From assembly GCA_963514095.1 (NCBI GenBank), contig OY741281.1:14040882-14104881 (forward strand): DNA of 64,000 nt, read 5' to 3'. This DNA comes from Eutrigla gurnardus (Eukaryota > Chordata > Actinopteri > Perciformes > Triglidae). This document shows, piece after piece, positions 1 through 45,757 of the stretch. The first letter of the stretch is position 1. Each line of letters starts with the position of its first letter. A program made the position numbers and the translations under genes. The notes beneath the pieces are model-generated. The model saw only the letters and a list, made by a program, of their open reading frames with translations. It searched no databases and was not told where the DNA came from.

Positions 1-20
1 TGGAATTAATGTCATAAAAA

Positions 21-1080
21 AAGGAAAGGAGACACATTATGTTCATTTTCAGGTTTATACTTCAAGCTGTTTACATGCTTTAATGTCCAAAAAACCCATT
101 ATCTTTCTGAATGTATCACCTTCTGTCTGAAATGGTACATTATAGCATTTCAATGAAATTGCGTAGCTGAGCAACAGCTTGGGCCCATATATACTTCCTG
201 TCAGCTGATGTCATTCACATACAACTCAACAGGGAATAAACTGAGACAGATTCAGAATGTTCACATTTGTAATGGTTTATATATTGAATAGTTGTGACAA
301 CCATACAGAAATCCAGAAATTCAGACGGTTTGTTTTCATGTCCTATAAAAATGAATATTTTTACATCATTTTGCTATATATACCGACATGCTCAATCCAT
401 GGAGAACTAGACTTACAAACTGACCTGTCAGGATTTCTGTACAGTTGTGATGTCACAACTATACAATATAAAGGTGATTTCACTGTTTTGTGGGATTTTT
501 TTTAACCCTAAATCACATTCCTGGTCATATTGTACACCTATTTCACAATACATGGCGGAAAAAACAATATCAAAATCCAATGTATTATTCTATCTTTATT
601 TTCTAAAACTAAATATGATACATGCTTATATCAGCTAGTACCAACCAATAATATCATGACATCTATCCATAATCAATCCGCAACTATACGGCTCTAGAAG
701 GGCGTGAGACAATCTTTTCAGCGATTAAATCATATTCCTCCCAATGTTATGTCCCGCCTCCTATCCTGCTTCACTCTGAAATACCTCACCATACAGAAGA
801 TAGATAATCGACATGAATATAAACACTGTAATTGTGTCCCAATTATTTTCAGTTGCTGAATATGTGAATGACATCAGCTGACAGGAAGCAAACCTAGACT
901 TGTGCTGTTGCATAACAATGCATTTCCGCTGTAACGCACTAAAACACACTATGCCATATTAAGACAGACTGAATGAGAAAAATAAAAAATATAGTTGTTT
1001 GTATATTAAAGGATGAAAACATGTTTCAGTAAAAACCCCAAGTGTGAACCTGTAAATTAGCACTATGTCTCCTTTAAAGG
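21..1080. mobile_element. Inverted-repeat DNA element (non-autonomous, ~1.06 kb)
   Basis: The two edges are diverged inverted copies: AAAGGAGACAC near 25-35 matches the complement of the stretch ending CTCCTTTAAAGG at 1080. Further in, positions 194-221 and 861-888 are an exact 28-bp inverted match containing TCAGCTGATGTCATTCACAT. No transposase reading frame is visible, so it would depend on another element. A diverged partial copy lies at about 10840-11165 in the opposite orientation, and a related one in the P450 gene at about 47845-48310. The exact left end is blurred by mutation. Superfamily assignment is not possible by eye. Confidence 0.6.
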
Positions 1081-2459
1081 CTCAGTAGCTGAATACAGGG
1101 CGTGTGTATTTCTCCATGGATTGAGCCTTTCGGTACTTTCACAGTATTTATATAGCACTTAAACCTGCTTTATAATTATAATAAGACAAACAAGAACACT
1201 TTTCTATGGGACCGTTAAAAAAAGTAGGCCTTATTTCCTCTGGTTGCTGATAATTACACCCATCGGTTGCCTGTGTCTCTTCTTAAAATATAACAACCTT
1301 TTCTTAAACACTCGAAGCAGGTTGAAACGTGAGAATATTATTGTCCCATTCAATGTAATGTATTTGCAGGACCAGCAGGCTGCACTACAGCACCATCCCT
1401 GATCATGTAATCATACAATAAACCTATCAATTCCCATACATTCTTAAGCATCCTGCATCATCGGTGATGAGCCTGAGCCATCAACGAACACACAGTGTCT
1501 TGCATGACATGGATAGCATCTCAAAGGATCAGGCTACTCCTCTGTTTACATTAACCTTCACTAATCTCACTTAATCCTTCAACAGAGAAGTTAAGCATGA
1601 GCAACCGTATCAGTCAGTCACAGGCAAAGCAAAACCCTCGTGGATTTGTCAGTCACGAGTCCAGATCCAATAATTAGGCTAACTGACACGTAAATATATG
1701 GAAGAAGAAAATGTCAATTCATGTTAACCTCAGAATATATAATATAATATATAACAATGGCGTTCACCCACTCGTTAAAGCAAGAACCACTTGCTATGCA
1801 TTCTTAGTTGACTGTTATGCAATTGATTGTAGATAGCCTACATATTGTTGGAATGCAACAAAGCATTGACAGACTCCAGGAGCCCACCTGAGCCGATGAG
1901 AGTGCCCTTTCTACTCTATATGTATCTTACTTAATTTAAGACTAGACACTTGGTATTTCTCCGATAAACTACCATAATTATCCATTTATTACATAGTTGT
2001 AACCACCCCTTGAACCGGAACCTTTTTTTTCCATTTCAGCCACAGTGCTGTAGGTTTTTTAAAGATATGTTCACGTGCTACGGGAAATATTGGTATTTCT
2101 TCTTGCATATGTAGACGACGACCTTTATCCCCCAATGCAGTCAAGGGGATTGTAATAGAGAACAGCAGAATACAGAGTGACTACGTGAAGGTAAACACAA
2201 TGGATAATGCTACTGTGCGTTGCTTTCTTATCTAAGTTAAAACAAACAAAGGAAAAAACAATGCCACAAGATACAGAAGTAGCACATCAAACGCCGTGGT
2301 GACATTCCCCACTATTGTTTTCTCTTGAGCTTTCGTGATTTAAACACTGCTATGGCTCCACGGGATGCATTGAAATGAGTGAAGCCATTTATTATGAATA
2401 GTACAACCGAAAAAGCCGACTTTCCGATGAGCACCTGAATGCCACCAAACAGCGGATGT

Positions 2460-2492
<33 letters not shown>

Positions 2493-2640
2493 TGTCTACA
2501 GTACATCGGCAACCATGTAGCGTTGAGAGCTAAATATCTCCCGACTAGCTGAAGAATCATGTCCCCGTATGCAGTCGCGTCGACATAAAGTGTCTCAAAA
2601 TGTGTCTGTGAACACAACCGGACGGAAAGTACTTGAGGGA
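1081..2640. other. Upstream non-coding DNA of ccny
   Basis: AT-rich sequence with no supported gene. The only distinct item is the GCA-type trinucleotide run at 2461-2490. The short open frames here lack homology that I recognise. Confidence 0.5.
2461..2490. repeat. (GCA)10 trinucleotide microsatellite
   Basis: Ten uninterrupted GCA units lie about 0.5 kb upstream of the ccny start codon. They are not in a supported coding frame. Confidence 0.85.
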
Positions 2641-2984
2641 GCCGAGTGTGAAAGCGAAGCCTGTTACATAGAGGCACTATCTGCCCTCGCCTGAGCGTTT
2701 GGACGGGGACGTCGGGGACGACTCGTCTGCTTTATTAGCACACCTTTAGCGTTTCATCAACCTTTTAAATGACCGCACTCGTCCGGCTGAGCGTAGCCTA
2801 CTGTGGACTCGGGGGAAGGGCGTGTAACGCTAACGGATACCGGGGTTTGTAGTTTGCACCAGGTCTGGCTGTCCGCGTTACCGCCCCGTTTTTTCCTCTC
2901 TCGTAGGAACATTCACAGCTCGGCCGGGAGAAGGCTGAATATCCAGTTTGGGATTTTGGACTTCGACCAAATCCCGCGTACGCC
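2641..2984 (+). promoter_or_regulatory. ccny: CpG-rich promoter and 5' UTR region of ccny
   Basis: Base composition shifts here from AT-rich to CpG-rich, and the richness continues through the first coding exon to about 3160. No clear TATA box is visible. This fits a CpG-island promoter of a broadly expressed gene. The transcription start cannot be placed from sequence. Confidence 0.5.
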
Positions 2985-34926
<31,942 letters not shown>

Positions 34927-37900
34927 CACTGGCCGACTGCAGCACGGAGATATAGACATACTGTCAGACATGCTGTACTGTATTTCAGGCAAACAAGGTG
35001 GGCAGCAGTCCTGTGGATCAGTACACACACATACACACACACACACACATTCTCTCGCACTTTCACGAGGGCGATTGCACCCTCTCTGGTTGTACATAAG
35101 AGAAGCTCCACTGGCTGCCTGCACTGATCCAAACAGAGCCGAGCTCAACCAAACTGAAGCGTGCGAGTGAAAGTTGTTGGGATGAAGACCTCGACTGCAG
35201 AAGAAGAGGCCAAACAGAAATACAGCTGGCAATATATATATGAGAGACTGCGTGAAGTTGGGAAAAGCTTAAGGCGGGAAAAAAAGAAACGGGCGACAGC
35301 AACAACAGCGCTCCATAATTCCCTCTGAGGCTCTACTCGCTTGTACCCTTGATTGAGGGAGACCGTGTACATTCCTTTCATTTTTAATCTTCTGGTTCAG
35401 TCACTTTCTTAGCTGAAGCATGGGACGTATTTTTTTTTTTTTTTCCTCCAACAGGCACATTTAAGAATTTTGAAATGCTCAATTCCTCTATTAGTTTCAC
35501 TGTTCTTTTGCATCCCCAGAAACCTCTGCTAGCCGATCCAAGCGTACACAAAAGGAAAGACATGTACTTTTCCACTGTCACCTTGACTACATATCATCGT
35601 ATTCTTTCACATTCTAGCCATTTAACCGCAGTTCTCATTCCGAGAGCTAACATTGCTAAAGCGAGTCAGTGTTTAGCTCAGGGGCGCTCCGACAGGACCG
35701 GAGAATTCAGCGTGTGCTTTCACAGCCAAGGCCATCCAGCCAACATCCAGACACACCTATTCACTTAAAGCAATATTGCTGCATTGCTTTGTTGTTGATG
35801 GAGCGTGCATACTCTGGAGGAGACTCACTGGATCCAGACGTGAGACATACTGTAGAGCTTGTCTTGTACTTAATTCACTGCCATTGTCCGGACCTGTGGT
35901 GCCTGTAATAAGCTAGTTAAACACTTCTCCCCCTTTCTACTGGAGGAACAGAACAAATAACTGAAGTATTTTCTTTTTCTTTAACATTTTGTATGGTTCT
36001 TCCAGCTTACAAAGAAAACAGCACAAATGGAATAGTGACATTTAGGAGCCACCAAATGCATGATTTTTCAGGGTTGTTTTGTGTTGTTCCGTTGAGGACC
36101 CAAATGACAGAAAAAGCATTGAGTGACGATTCAAACACTGCTACTCACAACACAAATGATAGATTGTATACGTTTTGCTAAATTGTCTCTGTACAGTGTA
36201 AATACAGCGCCGGTGTGCAAAATCCATAGACTGGGCTCGTATTGTAAAAACAAAAAAACGAATACTTATATTGGATCAGTTTTTACCGTACACGAGGGGG
36301 ATGGTAAATATGTTGGATGTTCCTTTGACAAATCAAGTAAAGGTAAAAGTATTACGATTTAAATGGGAGACACCACTTAAGAGTTTTTGTGTTTTCTTGT
36401 TACGATGTTTTCACACTGCAGAAAATGCCACGTTTTTATGTGTTACATACTGTATATGGTATATAAATCATAAGAGACAATTCAGGCTTATTTTGTTATT
36501 TGTTGTCATTTTTTTAAAGATTTTTTTTTATCCCCATTCTGTGAAAGTATTGCCATGATGCTTGTTTCTTTTGGAGCCCTGTAACAAAATGTAGTAGTCA
36601 AGAAGTAGAAAAATGCAGTAACTGAATACATCAATAAATAGTGTTGTTAATTAAATCATTTAAACTGAGTATAAAAATAGCTATAAAGATTTAAAGTGTT
36701 CCTTCAGCCTCCATTCTTTGGTAAAAAAGCAGAACACGTTTTTATTTTTTTCTGTTTTCCCTTCAGTCAGTTGAAGTTAATTTATTTTTCTCTCCTTTAT
36801 CTTTCACTACTGTAGCTCATTTAATTTTTTGGTCTTGGCACACTTTTAATCATTTATCTATTCCCTATTTTCCTGAAGCAACATTTCCTTTTCCTCACAT
36901 TTTACATTTTCAAAGTTTTAGAGACGTCTCTTTGATAACAGCGGTCGATGGAGAAAATGCTTTTTTATTTTGCAGTACTGGGATTTCTTTTCAATTGTCG
37001 CACTGATCTTAAACATGCACACGCACACCCTGGAGCAGTCACATGCCCTAATGTAAAACCAGTAGATGTACATGAATACATTAAATGTGGGCCAAGGCCA
37101 TACATGTGAGGGCTGGTAATCTTTTGGCTCAGGGAGAGTAGTGAATGAATCACCTCACTACAACCAGGTGTGTGTGGCACTGATTGGCTTGATTAAGCTC
37201 AGGTGTGGGGAGCCTTCATAGACCCTGAGTCTCCAGTGCTCTGTGCTGACTCATTATCTCACCATGAGAGGCAGTGAGAGGTTCTCCCTGTTGTCAGTGG
37301 TCTTTGTGTGGATCTCTTGTCGGTTTCCCAGTGAATACTAGTGGTCCTGGAGAGTTTGTTGATCCTCCAGCCCTTTTGTTTATCAGAGGTCTCCCAGTCT
37401 GCCTTTGTCTTTCAGTTTTGTCTTTTCTGGGTCTCTTTTTTTTCAGCTTTCCTACTTATCGCTATTGTGATTTTGTGGTTATCCTTTTGGGATAACTTAA
37501 AGACACCCCTGGGTCTGCACATGTGTTCCCTACCCCCCCTTTCCTGACAAAACAATTGGAAAATTAAGGAGATGGAAAAATAAGTTGAAATTTAATTGCC
37601 TCTTTAAAATAATGGTGAAAGATAATAAATTAAGTTTTGGAAGTTAAAACTAAAGCTTTGCATATATATTTTTTAATTTAGATAAAAACTATTATTTATT
37701 GATGTATTCAATTGTAACTTTGACTTTCTTATAACTTTGTCCAATGTTTCGTCATGTTTTGGTGCTTCAGTTTCTTGCATTTGCTCAAAACGGATGTTTT
37801 TTTTCATGAAACAAAATCACTTGATTTGCTCTTTTCTTGAATCAGAAATAGGAAAATGTACAGTGATGTATGAGAGGGTAAACCTATGAAATCATTGGGT

Positions 37901-39110
37901 TTCATTGGTTTAATTATTGACACCTGAATGGGTTGATAAAAGTGTGAAGTCATGCTTTCATTCCATAAACTTGATAATAGTGGTTGTTTGCCTTCTGATC
38001 AACTGGACTCACATTTACCTTCACTCCGTGGACAGTAAACGTATAATATCACGATATAACCCTGGGCACAAAAATAGTTTATTTAATGCATTTTTCTTCA
38101 TAACACAAAAAGGTCAGACGAAGGTCTAAATTCAAACGTGACACCGGTGTGCACCCGTCGTCAAGCCTCGGGCTTATTGTGCATTTCATTGGAAACTTCC
38201 ACGTCTGTGATTTGGGTTCAGTTGTTGGGCGAGCTACCGGAGACTCAGACAGGGAGACGTCTAGCCGTGAGCAGCAGGCGTGAGAAGGGACAGAACCGAA
38301 CCAAAGTCGTGGAGAAATGAAGGACCATCCTGTCGAACGTGTTGCTCTGACCCAGCTTGCACATGAAGTATGAATAAATTAAAAAAAACAAAAGTAGGTG
38401 GGTTGGGACTTCTGCATGGTGCTGGATGAGTGGAAAAATAAAGTGCAAAATGTGTCTTTAGGAAAGTAATGTTACTGGAGTGGCTGTTAGAGGTATTCAA
38501 CGATTGTATATCCTATTTATTGTGTGTGTGCGTAGAGCCTGGACCAGTGTGGTCTCCACCTAGAAGTGAGTAAGGGTTGATGCCATGTGGTCAATGATGA
38601 GTCCTGAGGTGAAAGGATCTACTCCAAGCAAAGACCTGGGCCTGTGGCGTCCTGTCGGCTGGTTTCTCCGTCTGTGTCATAGCCTTGTGCACTGAACTCT
38701 ACCTCTGCATAGAGTTTTACTTTTCCTCTTGATTTTTTTTCTTCCTCTCTTTGATGAATATTTTCTCATTTTCAGCTTTGATCATGATGATTCCCCGCGC
38801 TAACATCCGTCGACTGCTGTAGCTTTTTTTCTTTCTTTCTTTCAGTGATTGATATTTTCAACATGTGGTGCTGTATTCTGTTGTTACCGTTGTTGTTCTT
38901 GTCAGTGGATTATTTTCTTCTCGGTGAGTCAGTCATTCCATTCCTTTGCCAAACTCAGATCTCCCTCTCTGTTCTCTCTTTTTCTCTTTGCTTTCGACTA
39001 TGATTTAAAGAACATGCTCTCAATTCTTCTCTTCTGAAGCAATGTTTAGTAAAACCTGTGCAAGAATTAAACTTTAAACCCTTGCAATAAACCCAGCGTC
39101 TGTCTCTTGT
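34927..39110 (+). other. ccny: 3' UTR of ccny (near and far ends)
   Basis: AATAAA signals lie at 36633-36638, 38373-38378 and 39086-39091. The last is followed by a T/GT-rich stretch typical of a cleavage site. The first gives a ~1.7 kb UTR, the last ~4.2 kb. Two Pumilio-type sites (TGTANATA) occur at 35091-35098 and 36198-36205. A (CA)n run lies near 35024-35050. Sequence at about 37130-37540 looks less unique and may be a repeat insertion, so the longer form is less sure. Confidence 0.55.
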
Positions 39111-42100
39111 TGTATCTAAAGGATCGATCGGCCCGATGAACAAACCTGCTCAAACCCATCATTCACAAGGGCTTTCCACGCTGCTATTTCAATATGTAAT
39201 CTATTGTACAACTGATGTGACTGGGGAAGGATTCCTCTGTCAGAAAGAATCATTTAAATGGCTTAGAGCAAGCGTTATTATGGAGATTACACTGTCATAT
39301 TGTCACTGAGGGACACATTTAAACCTCTGTGCTAGCCTTCATTTGCATTTCAATCGCTGCTCTGGTAATTGCTATACAAGTCAATTTGAACGCTGTGAAG
39401 AGGTGCTGTAAACTTAGAAATGAGATTAAGGTAAGAGATGCTAAACATGCAGGATGCTAGAATTTTTGAAAATATTTTGGAGTGAGTAACATTGATAAGA
39501 GATTTTAATGATTTGTCCTATCATGCGTCTGTAAATACCCTTCTTGTTAATTTTTCTTCTTTTCCATGCCTTACAAACAGACTTTAAGGTGTTTCTGCAA
39601 AGCCCATGATGGTGTTAGGGTTCTCCCTTTGCTTGAGGACTTTCAGGCATTTTGAGCATTTTATGCTCGTTTTCTGTAAGTCTGCATTTCTCCAGACTTT
39701 GCCTGAGGGAAATACCCACAAATCATGAGTGTTCAGATATATTACAGCTACCCAGAAACGTTAACATTAAGGATTTAAGATGTTGCTTATTGAAGCTGTT
39801 TTTGACAAAAACTAGTTACTTGACACTCAATCTTGATAGTAAAACATAAGCACATAAAACTTAAATATAAAACAAAAACCAACAATTTTTTTGGTTCATG
39901 AAAGTAGCATGATATGTCAAGTGCTGCTCCATTTGTATTCATGTCATTTCAAGTCTCCGCAGCCTCTCACACTCAACCATTTACCAGGTGACGTCAGTAA
40001 AGTCCCTGAGTTTTTCTTTTTTTTTTTAAGTTAATGGGCCACATACAGCCCAATTTCATCTCAGGTGGGCCAGACAAGTGCAGCCATTTGCGACCTATAA
40101 ATGACAAAACCTCCATTTTTTTCTCTCTTTTAGTGTGAAAAATTAAAGTACATTTTGAAAAACTGCTAATCCATTAACAAAGCAGCCTGATATATCAGCT
40201 ATGACTAAAAACACACTGCTGTTTCCTGAAAACCTGCCAACTATACATTAATCTTCCCTGTTGTCCTGCAAGTTATTTTATTGATCGCCATGAGTGTGAT
40301 AGCAGCGCTGACTATTCTATTATTTGAGCACTGAAAGGTGCAGTGAACACACCAAGTATGCTAGCTTCCCATTTAACGCCGTGAAGAAAAAACTGGACCA
40401 TGCTACTGCTGCTCTCCAAAAACATGGCATTCCTGCAGCACTCTATTCACTCCTTTTTAGCTCTGTGTTGGTCCCCACATCTTACTTCTTTTCTTATATC
40501 CTTTGTTCATGAATTTGATCATGAATTCGACAGAACTTCATGAAGAGAACATTGTGAAAGGGACCATCGGTTTCTCCTTCTGCATCATCATGTTTAATCA
40601 CATCAGTCTTCATGTGCCGTGGTGCAGTTTGTTGGCTTATGAAATTCTTCTGAAATTGTGTTGGGATGTTTGTTGTCACACCTGTGCATTGATAAGAGAT
40701 GGGCTTTTTAGGCCCAACACGCTGCTAATAGGAAAATGGGCAACAGCTGTGGGATCAGGTGGCTGATCAGGTAATGAGTGAGGCGGGAAATCAGCCAAGT
40801 AGCAGCTGCTGCATAGGTGGGGACTGGAAACGGATAGTTAGTATTCATGCAGTGGCAATTTTTGTTGATATTACCAATATGGCCTCAAACACAGCCATGA
40901 AGGGCATTCACGCTCTAATTCACGGGAATCTGTGAGCCGAAAGGCAGATATTATTATATTATATATTCCTCCCTGATAATAAACAAAGCTCATATGCAAC
41001 CACTATTACATTTGTTTTAATTGAATGCACCTTTCATCTGATAAAATCACCAAAATCATCACCAGAGACAAACTATTATAAACTATTATAAACATTAAGT
41101 ATGTTGAAGGAGAGCCAATATGTAAGAACAAAAATCATGTATATGATAATGATTCTGAGAATCTTTTTGGAGAAAGCTTCACATTGGGATCATAATTACT
41201 GGGAATATAAAACGTCTTAGTGTTGTTGCAGGTCGTCTGCTCAATCAGTAGCATTGAAACCAGGTGTGCTCATTAGCCTAGCATGAACTGGGCACTTCCA
41301 AGTAGCCGAGGGACGGGTTTAAGCCTCGACAATGTTTGCTGTCATAAAGTTGGTGTGCTTATGTGTGAGTGTCTGTGTGCTTAAAGCCAACTTTACATGC
41401 TGCTATCACTGTGACTAAGTATCCTAAATTAGCCATGTATTGGTTATTGTGTATTTTTGGAATGGTTGCACCTGTTCAGCCCACCCTGAGCTCACAGAGC
41501 AGGTGGTATGTTCCAGTTTAAATGAGGCTGAGGATGCAACAGCGGCAGCCACTCTTTAGATGGAGGGAGCATTGGATGTGTGTTACATTTTGAGGTTTTA
41601 CTTAGGACTTTTTTACTTTGTTTTGTTTTTAACCGATAGCCTGTCATTAGTTAGGGAATAAAACGCACGTGTTCATCACCTCTTTCAAACTTCCTCAATG
41701 CCGCACAACATCTACCACCCTTTATATGCCATGTCAGCGATGCAGTGCCCATGTAAATGAACTGCAGGTGTAACTTGTTGTCTTATCAAGTTGAAAGTTC
41801 AATTTTACACACTGTTTATTTCCTTATATATGAGTCCTTATATATTTTCCCAATCGTAGCTTTGTCATTGGTTGAATATGGGCAGTGTGGAGGAGCCATG
41901 GATGCGCTAATGACCATTGATCATTGTGATTATGGGCCAGGCCAACTGTCTGCAGCCATGTGACCCACCAGAGACCTTTTCCATGAACCAGAGTTGATGC
42001 AGCATGAGCACCAAGGGAACTCATGTCCACTGTAAAATAATTTTATCTGAGATCGGCCATGTGACGAACATTTATTGATGATTATTTTAAGTTTAGACTT

Positions 42101-42600
42101 AATTGTATTTCATTAAAAAATGTGGACAGTGTAAATCTGGTTCCTTTATGATATATGAACTCCCGTATTTCAGATTAATAATGAAATTGTTTTATTTCAT
42201 ACCTATATTAAAGGACTATACAGTAGGTCCTTATCAGTCATAAACTGGCATCCACTGTAGGAAAATACAGTTTGCAACCTACCGACCTTTCATGGCAGCT
42301 GCATATCTACATGCTATGTTGATTCATCACTGGAAGATGCAGCAGTAACTGCTTATTGAGCAGAATGTTTGCACACGTTTGACATTTTGCTTGAGCACTT
42401 AATACAGCAATTTAGAGTGAGTAAACGCGGAGGCTTGTTTCCCTCCTGTAAGGACGACCGGCGGCACCAAAATATCTCTGCAATGCCAGGACGGCGACGT
42501 GCCTTTGGAAGTGTGTTAAGAATAGAACCACAATGGGGCTCGCTCCCGTCTTCTGTTGTCTGAGGACAGACTGTTGTCTGCAGAGGACAGAGGAGGAGGT
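39111..42600. other. Intergenic DNA between ccny and gjd4
   Basis: AT-rich, no supported gene. A short tandem of AAACTATTATA occurs near 41070-41095. Stretches near 40680-40830 and 41440-41660 have the look of old repeats but I cannot name them. Confidence 0.4.
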
Positions 42601-42849
42601 AAGAGTATTGACGTAGGTCTTCGGAGATTTGGGGGACTCAAATGGATCATGTTGGATTTTACTCCCCGGGAAGCTGGCACATATTCCCTCTAGGAGAAAG
42701 AGAGAGCGAGTCAGACTGCTGAGGAGATTGTGTGTCCGTCAACCTGGAGGTTATTGTGCTACTGGAAGCCACTGTGCCCCTTGGTAGGGAGGGAAGGGGA
42801 GAAGTGGCCTGGAACTAGAAGATTTTGGAGGGCCTTGAACACAGCAAGC

Positions 42850-44271
42850 ATGGCGGGTTCAAGTGCCTCCGAGGTCATCTTTATCTCTATAAATCACAAC
42901 ATAACTTTTATGGGTGAGTTGACTCCACTGACACATTAACATGGTTCTGTATTCTGTTTGTGTGCAATACAATATGTTGGCTTTACTACAGAAATGTCAA
43001 ACAGGCATTCGCAAGATTTGCCTTCATACTCGATTCTTTGTCAAATCAGCACATTCTCATCGCAATGTGGTTATTTTTCAGGGAAGGTGTGGTTCATGGT
43101 GATGATCTTCCTCCGTGTCCTGATCCTCCTCTTTGCTGGATACCCTCTGTACCAGGATGAGCAGGAGCGATTCGTATGCAACACCATTCAGCCCGGCTGT
43201 GCCAACGTCTGCTATGATCTATTTTCTCCCATCTCTCTCTTCCGCTTCTGGCTGGTGCAGCTCCTCACCTTGTGTCTCCCCTACATCATCTTCGTCATCT
43301 ACGTGGTCCACAAGGTCTCGAATGGCCTCACCTTGGACCTGAACTCCTCGGGGCACGCCAGAGCCTCGCTGTTCAGCAAGACGTCTGCAAACAAGATGCC
43401 TCTGGTGGCTGAGCGCGGGCGGGCCCGGTTCTTCACGGGAGCCTACATCCTCCATCTGTTGTTCAGGACGTTGCTGGAGGCAGGGTTCGGGGCCGCTCAC
43501 TACTATCTGTTTGGTTTCTACATCCCCAGGAGGTTCCTGTGCCAGCATCCACCGTGCACTACCCAGGTGGACTGCTACATCTCCAGGCCCACTGAGAAGA
43601 CGGTGATGCTCAACCTCATGCTCGGCGTGGCCGCACTGTCCCTTCTCCTAAACGTGTTGGATTTCATCTGCGCCATCAAGCGCTCTGTGAGGCAGAAGTG
43701 CAGGAGGAAGATGATGGCAGAGAAGATTTATGAGGAAGAGCAGTGCTTCCTTTCAGGCAGGGGAGCCTCCAGAGGAGTAGACCCAAACGCCTCCCTGACT
43801 CAGCAGGATCTAGAAGCAGAGGCTGGCCACACAGGGAGTTTCCGGAAGAGGCGAGGAAGCAAGGGCTCCTGTGGAGTTGGAGCGCTCGCTTTAGGTCAGG
43901 AACCACCCTGCTCTCTTCCACACACTCCAGGTCATCCAGGCTGCAACACCAATGGGAACAACGGCTACTCTGTTTCCCAAGATGAAGCCCCGGAGAGGAA
44001 CGGCAGCGAGGTGGCTCTCTGCCCCCCAGAGCCCATAGGGACCCCCAGATCCATCCGTGTTAGCAAACGCAGCCGACTCAAACCGCCACCTCCTCCCAGA
44101 CGGGACATCGGGTCATCCCCCGGGAAGCCAGCAGGGCCCTTCGGGGACGTTTCCACAGCAACGGCAATTTGTACCAGAAGAGTGGGACCGTATACACTAG
44201 TCGAGCTGGGTAGCGGCGCAGAGCTGCAGACTAATGATGACGGGCAAGAAAAAAGATCAGAGTGGGTGTGA
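42850..44271 (+). CDS. gjd4: Gap junction delta-4 connexin (gjd4), two exons, 417 residues
   Basis: Coding exons are 42850-42913 and 43082-44271, joined within Gly22. The four-transmembrane connexin plan is clear. Loop E1 has FVCNTIQPGCANVCYD (C54-X6-C61-X3-C65) and loop E2 has LCQHPPCTTQVDCYISRPTEK (C175-X4-C180-X5-C186), the spacing also found in human GJD4. The protein ends SEWV, a PDZ-type tail shared with human GJD4. The start in exon 1 places the conserved glycine at residue 22, as in human GJD4. An in-frame ATG at 42730 would add 40 residues ahead of a conserved connexin N-terminus and is not favoured; an ATG at 42958 lies in the intron. Six connexins form a hemichannel and paired hemichannels pass ions and small metabolites between cells. 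Mammalian orthologues are linked to developing and regenerating muscle. Confidence 0.95.
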
Positions 44272-45757
44272 GAGCTGGATTGCTTTATTTCCAGGTTATT
44301 TTTGAAGGATGGGACAAATAGGTTTGGGAGCAATATGCAAAACAGACCGAGATAACCCGAGGCCTACACAGTGGCAACAACTGTTGGAGCTGACATCCTG
44401 CCATGTTCTCCACCTCCTTTTTCAGATGCCGTGTGAGGAGAATCACCAATGAGACACCTTTAGGCTCACGAGGCATAATCATCATGGCTGTGATTTCATC
44501 ACGCCTTCAGATCTCGTCGCCTCTGAGGAGCACACGCTGAGCGATGCGAGGCGACAAGAAGTCCTGAACTCTCTCTCAACAAAACAAGTGGAGAATGACA
44601 GGACCCTCTAGCCTTGAGCAAACCTCAACCTTGAGGACAATCTAAAATAGAGCAGCGCACCTGTTTCTACCCTTGTTGTCTTTTACCCCCACACTGTCCA
44701 TAAACAAAGACGAGCCTTGACCTGCCGCACACTTACAACCCCACCCCGAACTCTATATGATACCACCAGCTCTTTTGTGTTAGGGTCACTGAGGTTAAAG
44801 GACATGGGTAGCCTCCAGGATGGTGCTTGGGTGACCTTTTGGAATAAGGGGGTCAAGCCCAAATGGAAGACAATAATCTTGCTAAGACGGTGTTATCGGA
44901 CTCATACAATGGAATAGGATTCCTCTGTCCTGAGTGAAGGACGCCATGAAGGACCCTAAAGCCGACGTTGGCTCACAAAGCAATTATGTCCCCCCCATAG
45001 GGGCTCTGTATTTATGGAGACAGCTTGTCACTCTATTTCAGGGCCTTGCGAAGCTTAGGAGGAATACAAGCCTTAACATACACGGCCACTAGAAATAGAG
45101 TCACGGCGGATCTCTGCAAAGGAGCAGTGTTGCCTGTTGCCCTTCAGGATATCTGCCGTGGTGGCTTTGGTTTCACCTTGATCAAAGCTCTGATTAATGT
45201 GGCTCCTGCTGAGACACCCGTCAGTCACAGACGGTATACTGTGAATAGTGGGGCTTCTGTAATGTTTAATTAACTTGTTTCTTGGCTGAAATGTTTCTCT
45301 TGAAATGTCTGGGTGACTCAATACAGATGATGGTGAGGAGGCTCCCGCGGTAAATCATCCCAGCTGCACCTGCAGCTCTATGGCTGAGGGGCGGGTCTCT
45401 GTGTAAACGGATAGCTCTTGATCTTCCTTCCTCTTTTGGTCTCTTTGAAGATGACAACAAAAGCTCCCCAGCGCCATGTCTCACCTATCTAGTGAGGGCT
45501 GCACCCCGACCGTCATCAAGGTGACCACAGGGAGGTTTTCATGAGACCACAGCAGGGTGCCCCACCTCCAGCTAGCACCCAGTGGACTCAGTTACACTTG
45601 TGTTTACTGCTTTTTTTTGTTGTTATATATACAAATATACACATATTGAGCACATTGAATTCCTTTTTATATATTGCCATTTATTTTTTATTTAAAACCA
45701 ACAGTGCCTCACTGTTATTTCAGGTCCTATTCCAATAAAATGTTTCTAGTGTGAAAC
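44272..45757 (+). other. gjd4: 3' UTR of gjd4
   Basis: An AATAAA signal at 45734-45739 follows a T-rich stretch and is the first convincing signal after the stop, giving a ~1.5 kb UTR. No competing gene lies in between. Confidence 0.55.

Noticed and set aside
2312..2677. A 121-codon minus-strand frame with a leucine run opposite the GCA repeat
   Set aside because: The leucine run is the complement of the trinucleotide microsatellite, and nothing else in the frame is recognisable.
42958..43081. An ATG at 42958 extending the gjd4 second exon upstream
   Set aside because: This part lies in the intron before a TTTTTCAG acceptor. Exon 1 at 42850-42913 supplies the correct 21-residue connexin N-terminus.
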